Assembly: GCF_034048115.1 (NCBI RefSeq)
Contig: NZ_CP139145.1
Coordinates: 2,790,001-2,854,000 of the forward strand
DNA length: 64,000 bases
DNA from: Pseudarthrobacter sp. IC2-21
Lineage (GTDB): Bacteria; Actinomycetota; Actinomycetes; Actinomycetales; Micrococcaceae
Direction of reading: 5' to 3'
The notes below the pieces were generated by a model. That model worked only from the letters and a program-made list of their open reading frames with translations. It searched no databases and had not been told where the DNA came from. The translations under genes and the position numbers were made by a program. Positions 1-9,034 of this stretch are shown here, piece after piece (the stretch's first letter is position 1; each line of letters starts with the position of its first letter).

Positions 1-656
1 GCGTCGCCTTGGCTGTGCCCGGTGACGCCGACGGGTTCTTCGTCGCCGGCAGGTTCTTCGTCGTCGACGTGGTACGCGCCGTCGGCGGGGAGGCCACGGG
101 AGGTGGCGTAGGAGACGCCTTCCAGGAATGCCTTGGCGCGCATGGTGTCCGGATAGGCTTCCAGCAGTTTCCAGAAGGCGGCATTATGCCCGGCCACGAG
201 CAAGTGTGCGAGCTCGTGCAGCAGCACGTAGTCGATGACCCACTGCGGCATGGGCCGGAGTTTGTCGGAGAGCCGGATGGTTCCTTCCGACGGCGTCGCC
301 GAGCCCCAACGGGAGTTCTGGTTACTGACCCAGCGGACCGAGGTCGGGACTGCCCTGCCGCCGAAGTACTTTGATGACAGGTGCGCGGCGTGGGCTGCCA
401 ACGCAGCGTCCGTGGCTGGCTGTTTCCGTCCTTTGTCTGCTCGCCGCTCCCCTTGCCGGTGCAGTTTCTCCAGCATCCGGTGGACCCATTCGGACTCCTG
501 GGCAGCCGTGAACCTGGCCGGAATGGCCACCACCGCCGTCCCGTTTTCCCAGAAGGCAGCCACGGTCCGGGTGCGCCGGGCCGATCTCCGCACCTCCACG
601 GGAGCCCCGCCGGTTGTCCTCAGACCTGATGGGCTGCTGCGCTTACCGGGTGTCAC
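1..656 (-). CDS. YgjP-like zinc metallopeptidase (M48/DUF45 type), 3' end beyond the window
   Basis: About 218 residues are visible; the C-terminus lies beyond base 1. The zinc-protease motif HELAH is at residues 147-151, preceded by the family-typical RWGSATPSEGTIRLSDKL stretch and followed by a further His in GHNAAFW, so the HExxH...H zinc site looks complete. The GTG start at 654-656 overlaps the uvrD2 stop as GTGA, so it is probably translationally coupled as the last visible gene of the nudC-uvrD2 unit. The N-terminal half holds short Arg-rich stretches. The visible C-terminal end is acidic. YgjP/WLM-like proteins are linked in the literature to proteolysis and DNA-protein crosslink repair; a repair role here is only suggested by the neighbours. 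No signal peptide is seen, so it is probably cytosolic. Confidence 0.8.
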   Translation of the reverse strand, partial: MTPGKRSSPSGLRTTGGAPVEVRRSARRTRTVAAFWENGTAVVAIPARFTAAQESEWVHRMLEKLHRQGERRADKGRKQPATDAALAAHAAHLSSKYFGGRAVPTSVRWVSNQNSRWGSATPSEGTIRLSDKLRPMPQWVIDYVLLHELAHLLVAGHNAAFWKLLEAYPDTMRAKAFLEGVSYATSRGLPADGAYHVDDEEPAGDEEPVGVTGHSQGD

Positions 657-2788
657 AGGATGCTGCTTTCAACGAGCACCCGCAGCACGTCCTCGCCATA
701 GCGTTCCAGTTTCGCCGGGCCCACGCCGGCCAGCGCGGCAAGTTCCTCAAGCGTGGACGGCTTCGCCTCGGCGATCGCCGTCAGCGTGGCATCGGTAAAG
801 ACCACAAAAGCCGGGACCTCGGCGGCCAGGGCAATCTCCTTCCGCCACTGCCGCAGGGCGTCAAAGGTCTGTTCTTCGTAACTGGGCGGGCAGTCATTGC
901 ATCGGCCCACTTTGCGTTCAGCGCCGCTGGCCAGCATGCTCCCGCAGACCCTGCAGGTGGCAGGGGTGGCAGCTTTGCGGCGCGGGGCGGGCCCTTTGCC
1001 GCGGGTGCTGGAGCTGGCCACCGAATTGGGCCGGAGCCCGTCAAGGAAGCGTGAAGGCTTCCGGTTGGCCCGGCCACCGGGCGTCCGTGCGGTGGACCAG
1101 GACAGCGCGAGGTGTTCGCGTGCCCGGGTGATTCCCACATAAAGCAGGCGCCGCTCCTCGTCGACGGCCTCGGGAGTGTCGGCAAAGGAGATGGGCATGA
1201 GGCCCTCGCTGAGGCCCACAAGGAAAACAGCATCCCATTCCAGGCCTTTCGCGGCGTGCAGCGAGGCAAGCGTGACGCCCTGGACCGTGGGGGCATGCTG
1301 TGCCAGGGACCGCTCCTGGAGTTCATTGACGAAGTCCGCCAGCCCAAAGTTCCCGCCCCGGACCTGGACCAGTTCGTCGGCGAGTGCCACCAGCGCTGCC
1401 AGGGATTCCCAGCGTTCACGAAGTGCCCCGCCGTTGTGGGGTGGAGCTTCGGTATAGCCAAGGGAGGCGACGATGTCCCGGACCAGCTGGCCCAGCGGCT
1501 CCGGTGTTGCCGTCTCGGCCACCGCCCGGGTGGCTGCCCGCAGCTGGAGGATGGCATCCCGCACTTCCTTGCGGGCGAAGAACCGCTCGCCGCCGCGGAG
1601 CTGATAACCGATTCCGGCCGCCGCCAGGGCCTGTTCGTAGGCTTCGGACTGCCCGTTCGTGCGGAAAAGTATGGCTATCTGGCTGGCTGGCGTGCCGGCG
1701 TCGAGCAGTTCCCGGATCTTGGCCGCTGCCGTGGCGGCTTCGGCTTCATCATCCGAGCATTCGGTGAACTGCGGCACCGGACCCGAGGGGCGCTGCGCCA
1801 CCAGTTGGAGCGGGGTTGCCCAGGCCGAGTCGGCAACAGGGCCGCCGCTGCGCCGCGCTGCCAGGAGGTCGTTGGCCAGTTTGACCACCTGGGGCGTGGA
1901 ACGGTAATCGCGGATGAGCTTGACCACGCTGGCATCAGGGTACTGGGCCTTGAAACCCAGCAGGTGCTTGGGGGAAGCGCCGGTGAACGAGTAGATGGTC
2001 TGGCTTGCATCGCCCACGACGCAAAGCTCATCCCGGCCGCCAAGCCACAGTTCCAGGAGTCGCTGCTGCAGCGGCGAAACGTCCTGATACTCATCCACCA
2101 CAAAATGCCGGTACTGCTCCCGGACTGTGGCGGCAACCTTCTGGTCCTCCTGCAGGATGCCGACCGTAATCAGCAGCACGTCCTCAAAATCGATGACATT
2201 GCGGTCCGTCTTGACGTCCTCGTAGGACTGGAAAACCCGGGCCACGGCGGTCAGGTCAAACCCGCCGGGCGTTCCCCGGTCCTGCGCGTTCTCCAGGTAG
2301 TTGGCCGGGGTCAGCATGGAAACCTTGGCCCACTCGATTTCCGATGCGAGGTCACGGATGGAAGCGCGGTCCGTACTGAGCCTGAGGCGGCGGGACGCCT
2401 CAGCGATCATCTGTGCTTTGTGGTCCAGCAGGTTGGGCAAGGTGCCTCCCACTGCCTGCGGCCAGAAAAATTGCAGCTGCCGTAGTGCAGCTGCGTGGAA
2501 CGTGCGGGCCTGCACGTTGCCCACGCCGAGGTCCCGCAGCCGGCTGCGCATTTCGGCCGCAGCCCGGGCCGTAAAGGTGACGGCGAGGAGCCGCTGCGGA
2601 CTGTAGACGCCGGAGTGGACCCCATAAGCAATCCGGTGCGTGATGGCCCGGGTCTTCCCGGTGCCGGCGCCGGCCAGGACGCACAGCGGCCCGTTGAGGG
2701 TGCTGGCGACTTCCCGCTGCTCAGCATCGAGCCCGCCCAGGATGCGCTCCTCGAGGGACTGTACGCTGTCAAAATTCTCTGTGGTCAC
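653..2788 (-). CDS. uvrD2: UvrD2-type superfamily 1 DNA helicase with HRDC domain
   Basis: A 711-residue 3'-5' DNA helicase. Walker A AGAGTGKT is at residues 39-46, and the DExx box lies in VVDEYQDVSPLQQ near residue 235. Motifs GDASQTIYSFTGA, LHAAKGLEWD and LLYVGITRARE follow in SF1A order. Near residue 615 comes a four-cysteine motif (CRVCG...CNDC), then a C-terminal HRDC domain ending at ELAALAGVGPAKLERYG. Tetracysteine plus HRDC is the architecture of mycobacterial UvrD2 and separates it from UvrD1/PcrA, which lack HRDC. The GTG start at 2786-2788 follows nudC closely, and the stop overlaps the next gene by 4 bases, which suggests one transcript. The likely role is unwinding in excision repair or replication-fork maintenance. 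The family call is firm; the exact cellular role is inferred. Confidence 0.93.
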   Translation of the reverse strand: MTTENFDSVQSLEERILGGLDAEQREVASTLNGPLCVLAGAGTGKTRAITHRIAYGVHSGVYSPQRLLAVTFTARAAAEMRSRLRDLGVGNVQARTFHAAALRQLQFFWPQAVGGTLPNLLDHKAQMIAEASRRLRLSTDRASIRDLASEIEWAKVSMLTPANYLENAQDRGTPGGFDLTAVARVFQSYEDVKTDRNVIDFEDVLLITVGILQEDQKVAATVREQYRHFVVDEYQDVSPLQQRLLELWLGGRDELCVVGDASQTIYSFTGASPKHLLGFKAQYPDASVVKLIRDYRSTPQVVKLANDLLAARRSGGPVADSAWATPLQLVAQRPSGPVPQFTECSDDEAEAATAAAKIRELLDAGTPASQIAILFRTNGQSEAYEQALAAAGIGYQLRGGERFFARKEVRDAILQLRAATRAVAETATPEPLGQLVRDIVASLGYTEAPPHNGGALRERWESLAALVALADELVQVRGGNFGLADFVNELQERSLAQHAPTVQGVTLASLHAAKGLEWDAVFLVGLSEGLMPISFADTPEAVDEERRLLYVGITRAREHLALSWSTARTPGGRANRKPSRFLDGLRPNSVASSSTRGKGPAPRRKAATPATCRVCGSMLASGAERKVGRCNDCPPSYEEQTFDALRQWRKEIALAAEVPAFVVFTDATLTAIAEAKPSTLEELAALAGVGPAKLERYGEDVLRVLVESSIL

Positions 2789-2815
2789 TTCTGCTGTTCT
2801 TGGTTGGTACTGCCG

Positions 2816-2890
2816 TTAGTGGGACTGCTGCCGGTGTTGCCGGGCAAGCTGCGACGCCTGCCTGGGCAGGTGCCGGAGTTCCGTGGTCAC
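2816..2890 (-). CDS. possible 24-codon ORF between nudC and uvrD2
   Basis: A GTG overlaps the nudC stop as GTGA (2887-2890) and opens 24 sense codons rich in Gln, Arg and His, ending in TAA at 2816. The same 4-base overlap is used by real gene pairs in this window, which is the only reason to list it. It shows no recognisable domain. It occupies the slot where, from memory, mycobacteria carry mycoredoxin, but there is no CxxC. It may be plain spacer, a coupling leader that carries ribosomes to uvrD2, or a relic. Confidence 0.2.
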   Translation of the reverse strand: MTTELRHLPRQASQLARQHRQQSH

Positions 2891-3909
2891 GTGTCAGTGC
2901 GGTCCATGATCCGGCCGCCATACCAATGCTCAATCAGGGAGCGCGCAATGGACAACCGGCTGGAGATGGTGATCTCGCCGGCGAGTACGGCGGCCTGCAG
3001 TTCCTCCCGGCTGAACCAGCGCGCCCGGGTGACCTCCACGCCGTCGGGCGTTGCCACGAAGTCCTCCGTGACCGCGGAAAACCCCAGCATCAGGGAGGCC
3101 GGGAACGGCCAGGACTGCGAGCCCAGGTACTGGCACCTGGTGATCCTGACGCCCACTTCCTCGTGGATTTCCCGGATCACGGCCTGCTCCAGGGATTCAC
3201 CGGGCTCCACGAATCCGGCCAGCGTGGAGTAGTTTTTGGCGTCCAGCGGTCCGCCTCCGCCCAGCAGGAGCCGGCCGTCCGGTCCCACCACCGTCACGAT
3301 GATGGCGGGGTCCGTCCGGGGGTAGTGCTCTGAATTGTCCTGGGGACAGCGCCGGACCCAGCCCCCGGCCTCCACCACGGTGGGGACACCGCAGCGGGGG
3401 CAGTGGGTGTGGGTGGCGTGCCAGTTTGCGATGGCGCTGGCCTCCACAAACAGCGCGGTGTCGGTCGGGTTCAGGACGGCGGCGATGTCGCGGAATCCTG
3501 CCCACTCGGCGTCAGACGGGATGCCGCCTTCACCTGGAGCGATAGCGTCCGGCAGTATGAGCAGAACGATGTCGGTGCCCGCAGGAAGATCCGAGCCCGG
3601 CAGGGCTGCACCCAGGTAGATGACCTGTTCGGGAACGGTATCCAGCGTCCGCAGCTGGGCCAGGAGTCCGTGCGCCGCGGGCATCAGGAGCTCGTTGGTG
3701 CGGATGAGGGCCTGCCGGCCAGCCAAAACCACTGCCAGCGTTTCGTCTCTGGCCAGCAGGTCTTCCACCATGCCTGGCCGCGCACGTGCCACGGAGCCGC
3801 GGTCCACCATGGCCGGGCGAACCGGCAGTACCGTGTCGGATAGATGGTTGGCCGGCAGCTGGACTGCCTGCGCCGGGTAGGCCGGTAAAGCGGACTCCGC
3901 ATAACTCAT
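2887..3909 (-). CDS. nudC: NAD(+)/NADH pyrophosphatase NudC (Nudix)
   Basis: 340 residues. The N-terminal half is divergent. A zinc ribbon starts at CPRCG near residue 170, with the second Cys in RRCPQDN. The catalytic Nudix box runs from GFVEPGESLEQAVIREIHEE with the following VGV (about residues 230-252), and the NudC-specific SQSWPFPASLM motif comes straight after it. The SQPWPFPxS-like signature is diagnostic of NADH pyrophosphatases within the Nudix superfamily. The enzyme splits NAD(H) to NMN(H) and AMP and removes NAD caps from RNA. The ATG at 3909 has no Shine-Dalgarno sequence but sits six bases after a TACGGT hexamer, consistent with a leaderless mRNA. It is the first gene of the leftward nudC-uvrD2-metallopeptidase unit. 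Confidence 0.93.
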   Translation of the reverse strand: MSYAESALPAYPAQAVQLPANHLSDTVLPVRPAMVDRGSVARARPGMVEDLLARDETLAVVLAGRQALIRTNELLMPAAHGLLAQLRTLDTVPEQVIYLGAALPGSDLPAGTDIVLLILPDAIAPGEGGIPSDAEWAGFRDIAAVLNPTDTALFVEASAIANWHATHTHCPRCGVPTVVEAGGWVRRCPQDNSEHYPRTDPAIIVTVVGPDGRLLLGGGGPLDAKNYSTLAGFVEPGESLEQAVIREIHEEVGVRITRCQYLGSQSWPFPASLMLGFSAVTEDFVATPDGVEVTRARWFSREELQAAVLAGEITISSRLSIARSLIEHWYGGRIMDRTDT

Positions 3910-3921
3910 GTGTCCACCGTA
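3910..3921 (-). promoter_or_regulatory. -10 element TACGGT, six bases before the nudC ATG
   Basis: On the minus strand TACGGT (3921-3916) is followed by six bases and then the ATG. With transcription starting about 7 bases after a -10, the mRNA would begin at the start codon. This is a motif-and-spacing prediction only. Confidence 0.5.
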
Positions 3922-4065
3922 CTGACTCAGACCGACAATTTACATTTGGCGGGAGGAATCGGCGGGACATGTGGCAAGGACCTCAGGATGTGGCAAAAGA
4001 GCCGACATTTGCACGGTATCTGGAGACTCGCCGCCACACATCATTGAGTTGGAGGCCAGCCAATC

Positions 4066-4077
4066 TACCGTGGAACG
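4066..4077 (+). promoter_or_regulatory. -10 element TACCGT, six bases before the phosphotransferase GTG
   Basis: TACCGT at 4066-4071 is followed by GGAACG and the GTG start at 4078. The only GGAGG lies more than 20 bases upstream, too far to act as a ribosome site. A leaderless transcript is therefore the simplest reading. Confidence 0.4.
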
Positions 4078-5523
4078 GTGAGAAGAAAACCGATCGAACT
4101 GGCAGCCGTTGCAACCGCGGCAGTCCCTGGACTGACCCCCACCGCCGTCCGCTCCGCCGCGGACGATCCCGCCGATTTCGACTCCGCCCTGCTCCTTGAC
4201 TCCGAAGGCAAACGCTGGCGGGTCAGGTCACCGCAGCATGCAGAGGCCAGCGCAAGGCTCGAAACGGAATTTCTTGTGCTGCGGGCGTTCACACCGGCCA
4301 TCCGGGCAGAGCTGCCCTTCCTGATGCCTACTGTTGCCGGCAGTGTCCGCCTCGGCAGCCTGAGCACGTTTGTGTACTCACACCTGGGTGGCAGCACCCG
4401 CAGCGTGGAGGAACTGACGGCCGGCCCCGAAGCGTTGGCCCGGGAAATCGGAACGGCCTTGGCCGCAATCCACGACCTTCCACATTCCCTCGTCAGCAAC
4501 GCGGATCTTCCCAGTTACACCCCCAACGAGTTCCGCCAGCGCCGGCTCAACGAACTTGACCAGGCGGCGACCACCGGCAAGATTCCGGCCTCGCTCCTGC
4601 GCCGCTGGGAACATGCCCTGGAAGATGTCTCTCTGTGGCGGTTCAACCCCAGCGTTGTTCACGGTGACCTCCATGAGGACAACCTGCTGGTGGAGGGCAG
4701 CCGCGTTACAGCGGTAACGGGCTGGACCGATCTGCGGATCGGCGATCCCGCCGATGATTTCGCGTGGCTGGTTGCCTCGAACGAGCAGGACTTCGTGGAC
4801 GCTGTGCTGTCCAGTTACACGGCAAGCCGACGGGACGCCCCGGACCAGCACCTGCTGCGGCGCGCCGCCCTGTCGGCGGAGTTCGCCCTGGCGCAGTACC
4901 TCGTCAAGGGCATAGCGGCCGGCGATTCAGGCATGGTTGCCGAAGCTGAGGGGATGCTGGAGACTCTGGCCGCCGATGTGGAGGAGTACGGGGGCCAGTC
5001 GATCAGCGTCGAGCCGCTGCCCGGCCGGTCCCCCGCCGAAGCGGGTGTACCCGCCGGTGCAGGCGTCCCCGGTGCGGGTGTTCCCGCCGGTGGCGTCCCT
5101 TCCGGTGCGACGGCCGACGGCGTCCGGTCACCTGCGGCGACCGGTTCGGCGTCCCCCGCCGTTACCGTCGCCCCGGTCCCACCTGTCAGCAGTGTTCCGG
5201 TCCCGGCAGCCACCGTCACTCCCGTTCCGGCAGTGACGGTCATCCCGGTTCCCCGGGGCGAGGCCTTGGCAGCCTCTGTTGGCGAAGCATCCGCGGTCCA
5301 CGTTCCCGTGCCCGTGTCACCGGCAGGCAGCGAACCCGCCGGTGACGCGGCTGCCGGTGACACGGTTGCCGGTGACACAGTTGCCGGTGACACAGCCGTC
5401 AGCGATGCGGCGGAAGCCGAGGCAGAGGGCAGCGGGACGCGCTCCACCAATGCACCGGCTCCCCAGACCGCCGAAGACACCTCCACCGCGGCAATCAGCG
5501 TGGTGGACGTCAGGAAGCACTAG
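4078..5523 (+). CDS. aminoglycoside/macrolide phosphotransferase-fold protein with low-complexity tail
   Basis: 481 residues. The first 310 or so follow the APH/choline-kinase fold; the catalytic-loop motif HGDLHEDN is near residue 195. The usual metal-binding IDW of the next motif is replaced by TGW in AVTGWTDLRIGDPADDF, so the expected Asp is missing and the Asp three positions later would have to serve. From about residue 315 the protein becomes a Pro/Val/Ala/Gly tail built of short repeats (GVPAG-like, TVTPVPA-like, then AGDTV repeated), unlike any catalytic domain. Substrate is unknown; calling it an antibiotic-resistance enzyme would go beyond the evidence. Its 3' end overlaps the convergent adnB by 14 bases. 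The start is supported by the leaderless-type -10. Confidence 0.75.
   Translation: MRRKPIELAAVATAAVPGLTPTAVRSAADDPADFDSALLLDSEGKRWRVRSPQHAEASARLETEFLVLRAFTPAIRAELPFLMPTVAGSVRLGSLSTFVYSHLGGSTRSVEELTAGPEALAREIGTALAAIHDLPHSLVSNADLPSYTPNEFRQRRLNELDQAATTGKIPASLLRRWEHALEDVSLWRFNPSVVHGDLHEDNLLVEGSRVTAVTGWTDLRIGDPADDFAWLVASNEQDFVDAVLSSYTASRRDAPDQHLLRRAALSAEFALAQYLVKGIAAGDSGMVAEAEGMLETLAADVEEYGGQSISVEPLPGRSPAEAGVPAGAGVPGAGVPAGGVPSGATADGVRSPAATGSASPAVTVAPVPPVSSVPVPAATVTPVPAVTVIPVPRGEALAASVGEASAVHVPVPVSPAGSEPAGDAAAGDTVAGDTVAGDTAVSDAAEAEAEGSGTRSTNAPAPQTAEDTSTAAISVVDVRKH
5344..5399 (+). repeat. in-frame tandem repeat in the phosphotransferase tail
   Basis: A 15-base unit reading GCCGGTGACACGGTT and close variants is repeated in frame about four times, encoding A-G-D-T-V/A units. 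Looser GTP/PVP-coding repeats fill 5035-5250. Such tracts expand and contract by slippage, so the tail length probably varies between strains. Confidence 0.7.
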
Positions 5524-8500
5524 CTCCCAGCGCCGCTGTCACAATCTGCTCGAGCTCCTCGGCCGAACCCAGATCGTGCGGCCGAACCACCTGGTTATCG
5601 GCCACGTAGAAGAAGGCGGCGCGGACTTCATCCACGGGAACCCCTTTCAGTCGTGCCCAGGCGAGCCGGTAGGCGGCGAGCTGAACAGACTTGGCACGGA
5701 GCTGTGACGCGGAAGGCCGGCGGCCGGTCTTCCAGTCCACCAGGTCCCAGCGGCCGTCGGCATCCAGGAAGACGGCGTCAATGCGTCCGCGGACCACCAC
5801 CTCACCTACCCGGGTTTCCACCGGGACTTCAACAAACGCGGGCGACCTGTCGCTCCATTCCGAGGCCTTGAACGTGGCGACCATGGCGTCCAGGTCGTAG
5901 GCCGCATCTATGTGGTCATCCGAACCCGGGGCCTCGCCGAGGTCCAACATCCCGGCCGTGCCGAAGTACTCCTCCACCCATGTGTGGAAGGCGGTGCCTT
6001 TTCGCGCCGACATGCCCGGCTCGCGCGGAACAGGGCGCCGGAGCCGGCCGACTACTCCCTGCGGGTCCTCGCCCAGGTCCACCAGGGTGGAGGCGGAGAT
6101 GTGGCCGGGCAGGTGCACGTCCTGTCCGCCCGCCCGCCTGGACCGGCGTTCCAGGAGCAGCGCGGCTTCCCTGGCCCAGTCTGCAGCACTGCCCCGGAGC
6201 CTCGCGGCCGGTTCCACGGCAATAGCCGCCGCGCCGGCGGTGGAGGCATCCAGGTCATTCGGTGCATCCAGCGCCGCCCGGACGCGTGCGGCCGCACGGT
6301 CCATGGCCACCCGCCGGCCGGGAACCACTCGGCGGCGTTCACCCGTACGGGGATCCACAGGCCCTTCGAGCGGGTCATACGGCCACGTAGCCAGCTCAGT
6401 TTCGGCAGTGAGCGGGCTTTTCTCCGGCAAGGACTCTTCCGCCACCGACAACGGATGCACCACGGCACCGGCAGTTGGTGGTTTCTCCCCGACGCCCGCG
6501 AGTTGCTCGAGCTCAGCGAGGAAGGGCGACATCTCGGCGCGGCCCGCCCGGGAGCCGACCCAGGCAGCGCTGGACACCCAGAGCACGTGCTTGGCCCTGG
6601 TGTAGGCGACGTACGCCAGCCGCCGCTCCTCGCCTTCGACGTGGAACTGGACGTCCGATTTGAAATCTCTCTCGGCATCCAGCCAGCCTTTTTGGTCAGG
6701 CTGATCGGTGTCCCATTGCGGCAGATCCGACCGGTCACCCCGCAACGGCCATGGCAAGGCGGCCGCGCCGGTGCTCCATCGGGAATCCTTGTTGCTCGGG
6801 AAGGCGCCGGCGTTCAGGCCGGGGACGAAAACAACATCCCATTCCAGGCCTTTTGAAGCGTGGACGGTCAAAAGCTGCACGGCCTCGCGGTTGATCTCCG
6901 GCGGCGGCGCGTCGAGGCCGTTTTCTTCGGCCGAGGCAGCCTCCAGCCATGCGAGGAAGGCAAGGATGTCCACCCGGTGGGAAGTGCGCAGGAACCCCGC
7001 AGCCGCGTCCTGGAACGCGTCCAGGTTCCGCCGCGCCTGATGGATGCTGATGCCCGGCCGGGCCGCTACTTCGATATCGAGCAGCATGGCGCGTTCCACC
7101 TCGCCGAGCAGGGTGGTCAGGTCATCGCCGAGGTAGCCCCGCAGCTGCCTGAGCTCAGTCGAGAGCCGGCCGAGCCGTTCGCGCGCTTCGGAGGTCAGCG
7201 CCCGGCCCTGGGCGGAAACCCAGTCCTCCCGCGGCAGCCAGTCCAGCGCCTCGACCAGGCTGGCGCCGTCTGTCAGGTCGCTTTCAATCACGGCGTCGGC
7301 CAGAGCTTCCTCGGCGTTGACAGCCGCCCCGCCGGCATCCAGAGAAGCTGCCCCGGCGCGGTGTGCGCGGCGGCGTGCGAGTTGACTGGACCAGTCACGG
7401 AAGGCCATCAGGTCCGCCGGGCCGATCCGCCACCGCGCGCCGGCGAGGAGCCGCATCAGGGAGTCCGACCGCCCCGGATCCGCCAACACCCGCAGGGTGG
7501 CCACGAGATCGACGATTTCGGGAGTGTCCAGTAGTCCGCCGAGACCGACAATTTCGTACGGGATTCCCCGCGACTCGAACTCCCTGCGGATGGTCTCCAT
7601 TTGGGCCCGGCGGCGGCAGAGTACAGCCAGGGCAGGCGGCACCGGTGTGCCGTCAGCTTCATGCTCGAAATCCGTGACCCGGTATCTCTGGACGTCACCG
7701 GCCAGCGCCGACGCCTCCCCGACGTCAGTGCCGAAGCGTCCGAGCACCACCTGCCCTTCAACCGCAAACGGGCTGGGCTGCAGCGGAGGCACTGCCGCCG
7801 CCACGGGGGTGGCGCCGGTCGGAGCCGTGTGTAGCCCAGCCCTGCCCAAGGCCTCGGACATGATATTCGCGGCGGAGAGTATCGTACGGCCATTGCGCCA
7901 GGCGGTGGTGAGGTACGAGGTTGGGGCCGGCTGGTAGACGGCGTGGCCAGCGTCGGTTTTCCCGTCCGCATCGCAGTCCTGGTCACGTTCCATGCGGACG
8001 GGAAATTCGCGGACAAAATGGAAAAGCTGGCCGGCAGAAGCTCCACGGAAGCCGTAGATGGACTGGTTCGGATCCCCCACCGCGGTAACGGCGTGCCCTT
8101 CCCCGAAAAGCCGGGAAAACAGCACCAGCTGGGCGTAGGAGGTGTCCTGGAACTCGTCCAGGAGCACCACTTTATATCGCTGGCGTTCCAGTTCCGCAGC
8201 CAGCGGGACCTCCCTGGACACCCGGGCGGCGAGCGCCACGAGGTCTCCGAAGTCCAGCGCTCCCCGCGCCCGCTTGGCCGCCGTGTAACGGCCCACCATG
8301 TCGGCGACACTTGCCCGTGTCCGGAGCATGCCGGCGAGGTCGGTCGCGGCCTGCGACGCGTTCTTCGCGGCACCGGCGACATAAGGCAGCGCCTCGAATT
8401 CCCCCAGGCGTGCCATCAGCCAGGCCTCGACGTCGGCCGGGTCCTGCAGGTGTTCGGCGCACTCACCTGCCAGTTGGATCACTGCCTTGACCAACGTGGA

Positions 8501-9034
8501 CTTGGCCGCCCTGAAGTGGTGATAGTCGCCGTCGAACGCTTCCACCACCTCACTGGCCAGCTGCCAGGCCTGGGCGCCGCCGAGCAGCACAACGTCGCGT
8601 TCCACCCCGAGCCGCAGCCCGTAATCCGAGACGATCCCGCTCGCGAAGGAATGGTATGTGGACACCTTCGGCTCAAGGGCGTCGCTGCTGAGCAGGCCCT
8701 CCGGGAACACTGCATGCGCAGTGTCCTGGGCCGCAATCCGCTGCAGGGACGCCAGCTTGGCGCGGATGCGGGTGGCCAGTTCACCGGCCGCCTTCCTGGT
8801 GAACGTGACACCGAGGACTTCCTCGGGCCTGACCCAGCCGTTGGCGACGAGCCAGACTACGCGGTCGGCCATGGTGGCGGTTTTGCCGGATCCGGCACCT
8901 GCGATCACCAGCCGGGGGGCCAACGGGGACGAGATAATGGCGGACTGCTCAGGCGTGGGGGTGTTCTTTTCACCCAGCAGCGCGGACAGCTGTTCCGGGC
9001 TGAAGAGGGGCTCGGGAGGCCGGTGCCGGTTCAT
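5510..9034 (-). CDS. adnB: AdnB subunit of the AdnAB helicase-nuclease
   Basis: 1174 residues, a UvrD-like motor fused to a RecB-like nuclease. Walker A AGAGSGKT is near residue 47, and the intact Walker B/DExx is in VVLLDEFQDTSYAQ. Motif GDPNQSIYGFRGAS, the LLTVHASKGLEWD motif and AYTRAKHVLW follow. The C-terminal nuclease motif GRIDAVF...LVDWKTG...QLAAYRLAW is near residues 1080-1125 and supplies the PD-(D/E)XK residues. Together with AdnA it resects double-strand breaks in actinobacteria (the functional analogue of RecBCD/AddAB). Its ATG overlaps the adnA stop by 4 bases (9031-9034), as expected for co-translated subunits. AdnB is known as the dominant motor in mycobacteria, which fits its intact Walker B compared with AdnA. 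Confidence 0.92.
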   Translation of the reverse strand: MNRHRPPEPLFSPEQLSALLGEKNTPTPEQSAIISSPLAPRLVIAGAGSGKTATMADRVVWLVANGWVRPEEVLGVTFTRKAAGELATRIRAKLASLQRIAAQDTAHAVFPEGLLSSDALEPKVSTYHSFASGIVSDYGLRLGVERDVVLLGGAQAWQLASEVVEAFDGDYHHFRAAKSTLVKAVIQLAGECAEHLQDPADVEAWLMARLGEFEALPYVAGAAKNASQAATDLAGMLRTRASVADMVGRYTAAKRARGALDFGDLVALAARVSREVPLAAELERQRYKVVLLDEFQDTSYAQLVLFSRLFGEGHAVTAVGDPNQSIYGFRGASAGQLFHFVREFPVRMERDQDCDADGKTDAGHAVYQPAPTSYLTTAWRNGRTILSAANIMSEALGRAGLHTAPTGATPVAAAVPPLQPSPFAVEGQVVLGRFGTDVGEASALAGDVQRYRVTDFEHEADGTPVPPALAVLCRRRAQMETIRREFESRGIPYEIVGLGGLLDTPEIVDLVATLRVLADPGRSDSLMRLLAGARWRIGPADLMAFRDWSSQLARRRAHRAGAASLDAGGAAVNAEEALADAVIESDLTDGASLVEALDWLPREDWVSAQGRALTSEARERLGRLSTELRQLRGYLGDDLTTLLGEVERAMLLDIEVAARPGISIHQARRNLDAFQDAAAGFLRTSHRVDILAFLAWLEAASAEENGLDAPPPEINREAVQLLTVHASKGLEWDVVFVPGLNAGAFPSNKDSRWSTGAAALPWPLRGDRSDLPQWDTDQPDQKGWLDAERDFKSDVQFHVEGEERRLAYVAYTRAKHVLWVSSAAWVGSRAGRAEMSPFLAELEQLAGVGEKPPTAGAVVHPLSVAEESLPEKSPLTAETELATWPYDPLEGPVDPRTGERRRVVPGRRVAMDRAAARVRAALDAPNDLDASTAGAAAIAVEPAARLRGSAADWAREAALLLERRSRRAGGQDVHLPGHISASTLVDLGEDPQGVVGRLRRPVPREPGMSARKGTAFHTWVEEYFGTAGMLDLGEAPGSDDHIDAAYDLDAMVATFKASEWSDRSPAFVEVPVETRVGEVVVRGRIDAVFLDADGRWDLVDWKTGRRPSASQLRAKSVQLAAYRLAWARLKGVPVDEVRAAFFYVADNQVVRPHDLGSAEELEQIVTAALGASAS

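Noticed and set aside
1112..2485. Long plus-strand open frame (about 457 codons) opposite uvrD2
   Set aside because: It is antisense to a well-supported helicase, and its translation has no recognisable domain. Long open antisense frames are expected in GC-rich genes.
4815..5486. Minus-strand frame encoding a Pro/Thr/Ala-rich protein
   Set aside because: It mirrors the in-frame repeats of the phosphotransferase tail. Repeats with a codon-sized period leave the opposite strand open too.
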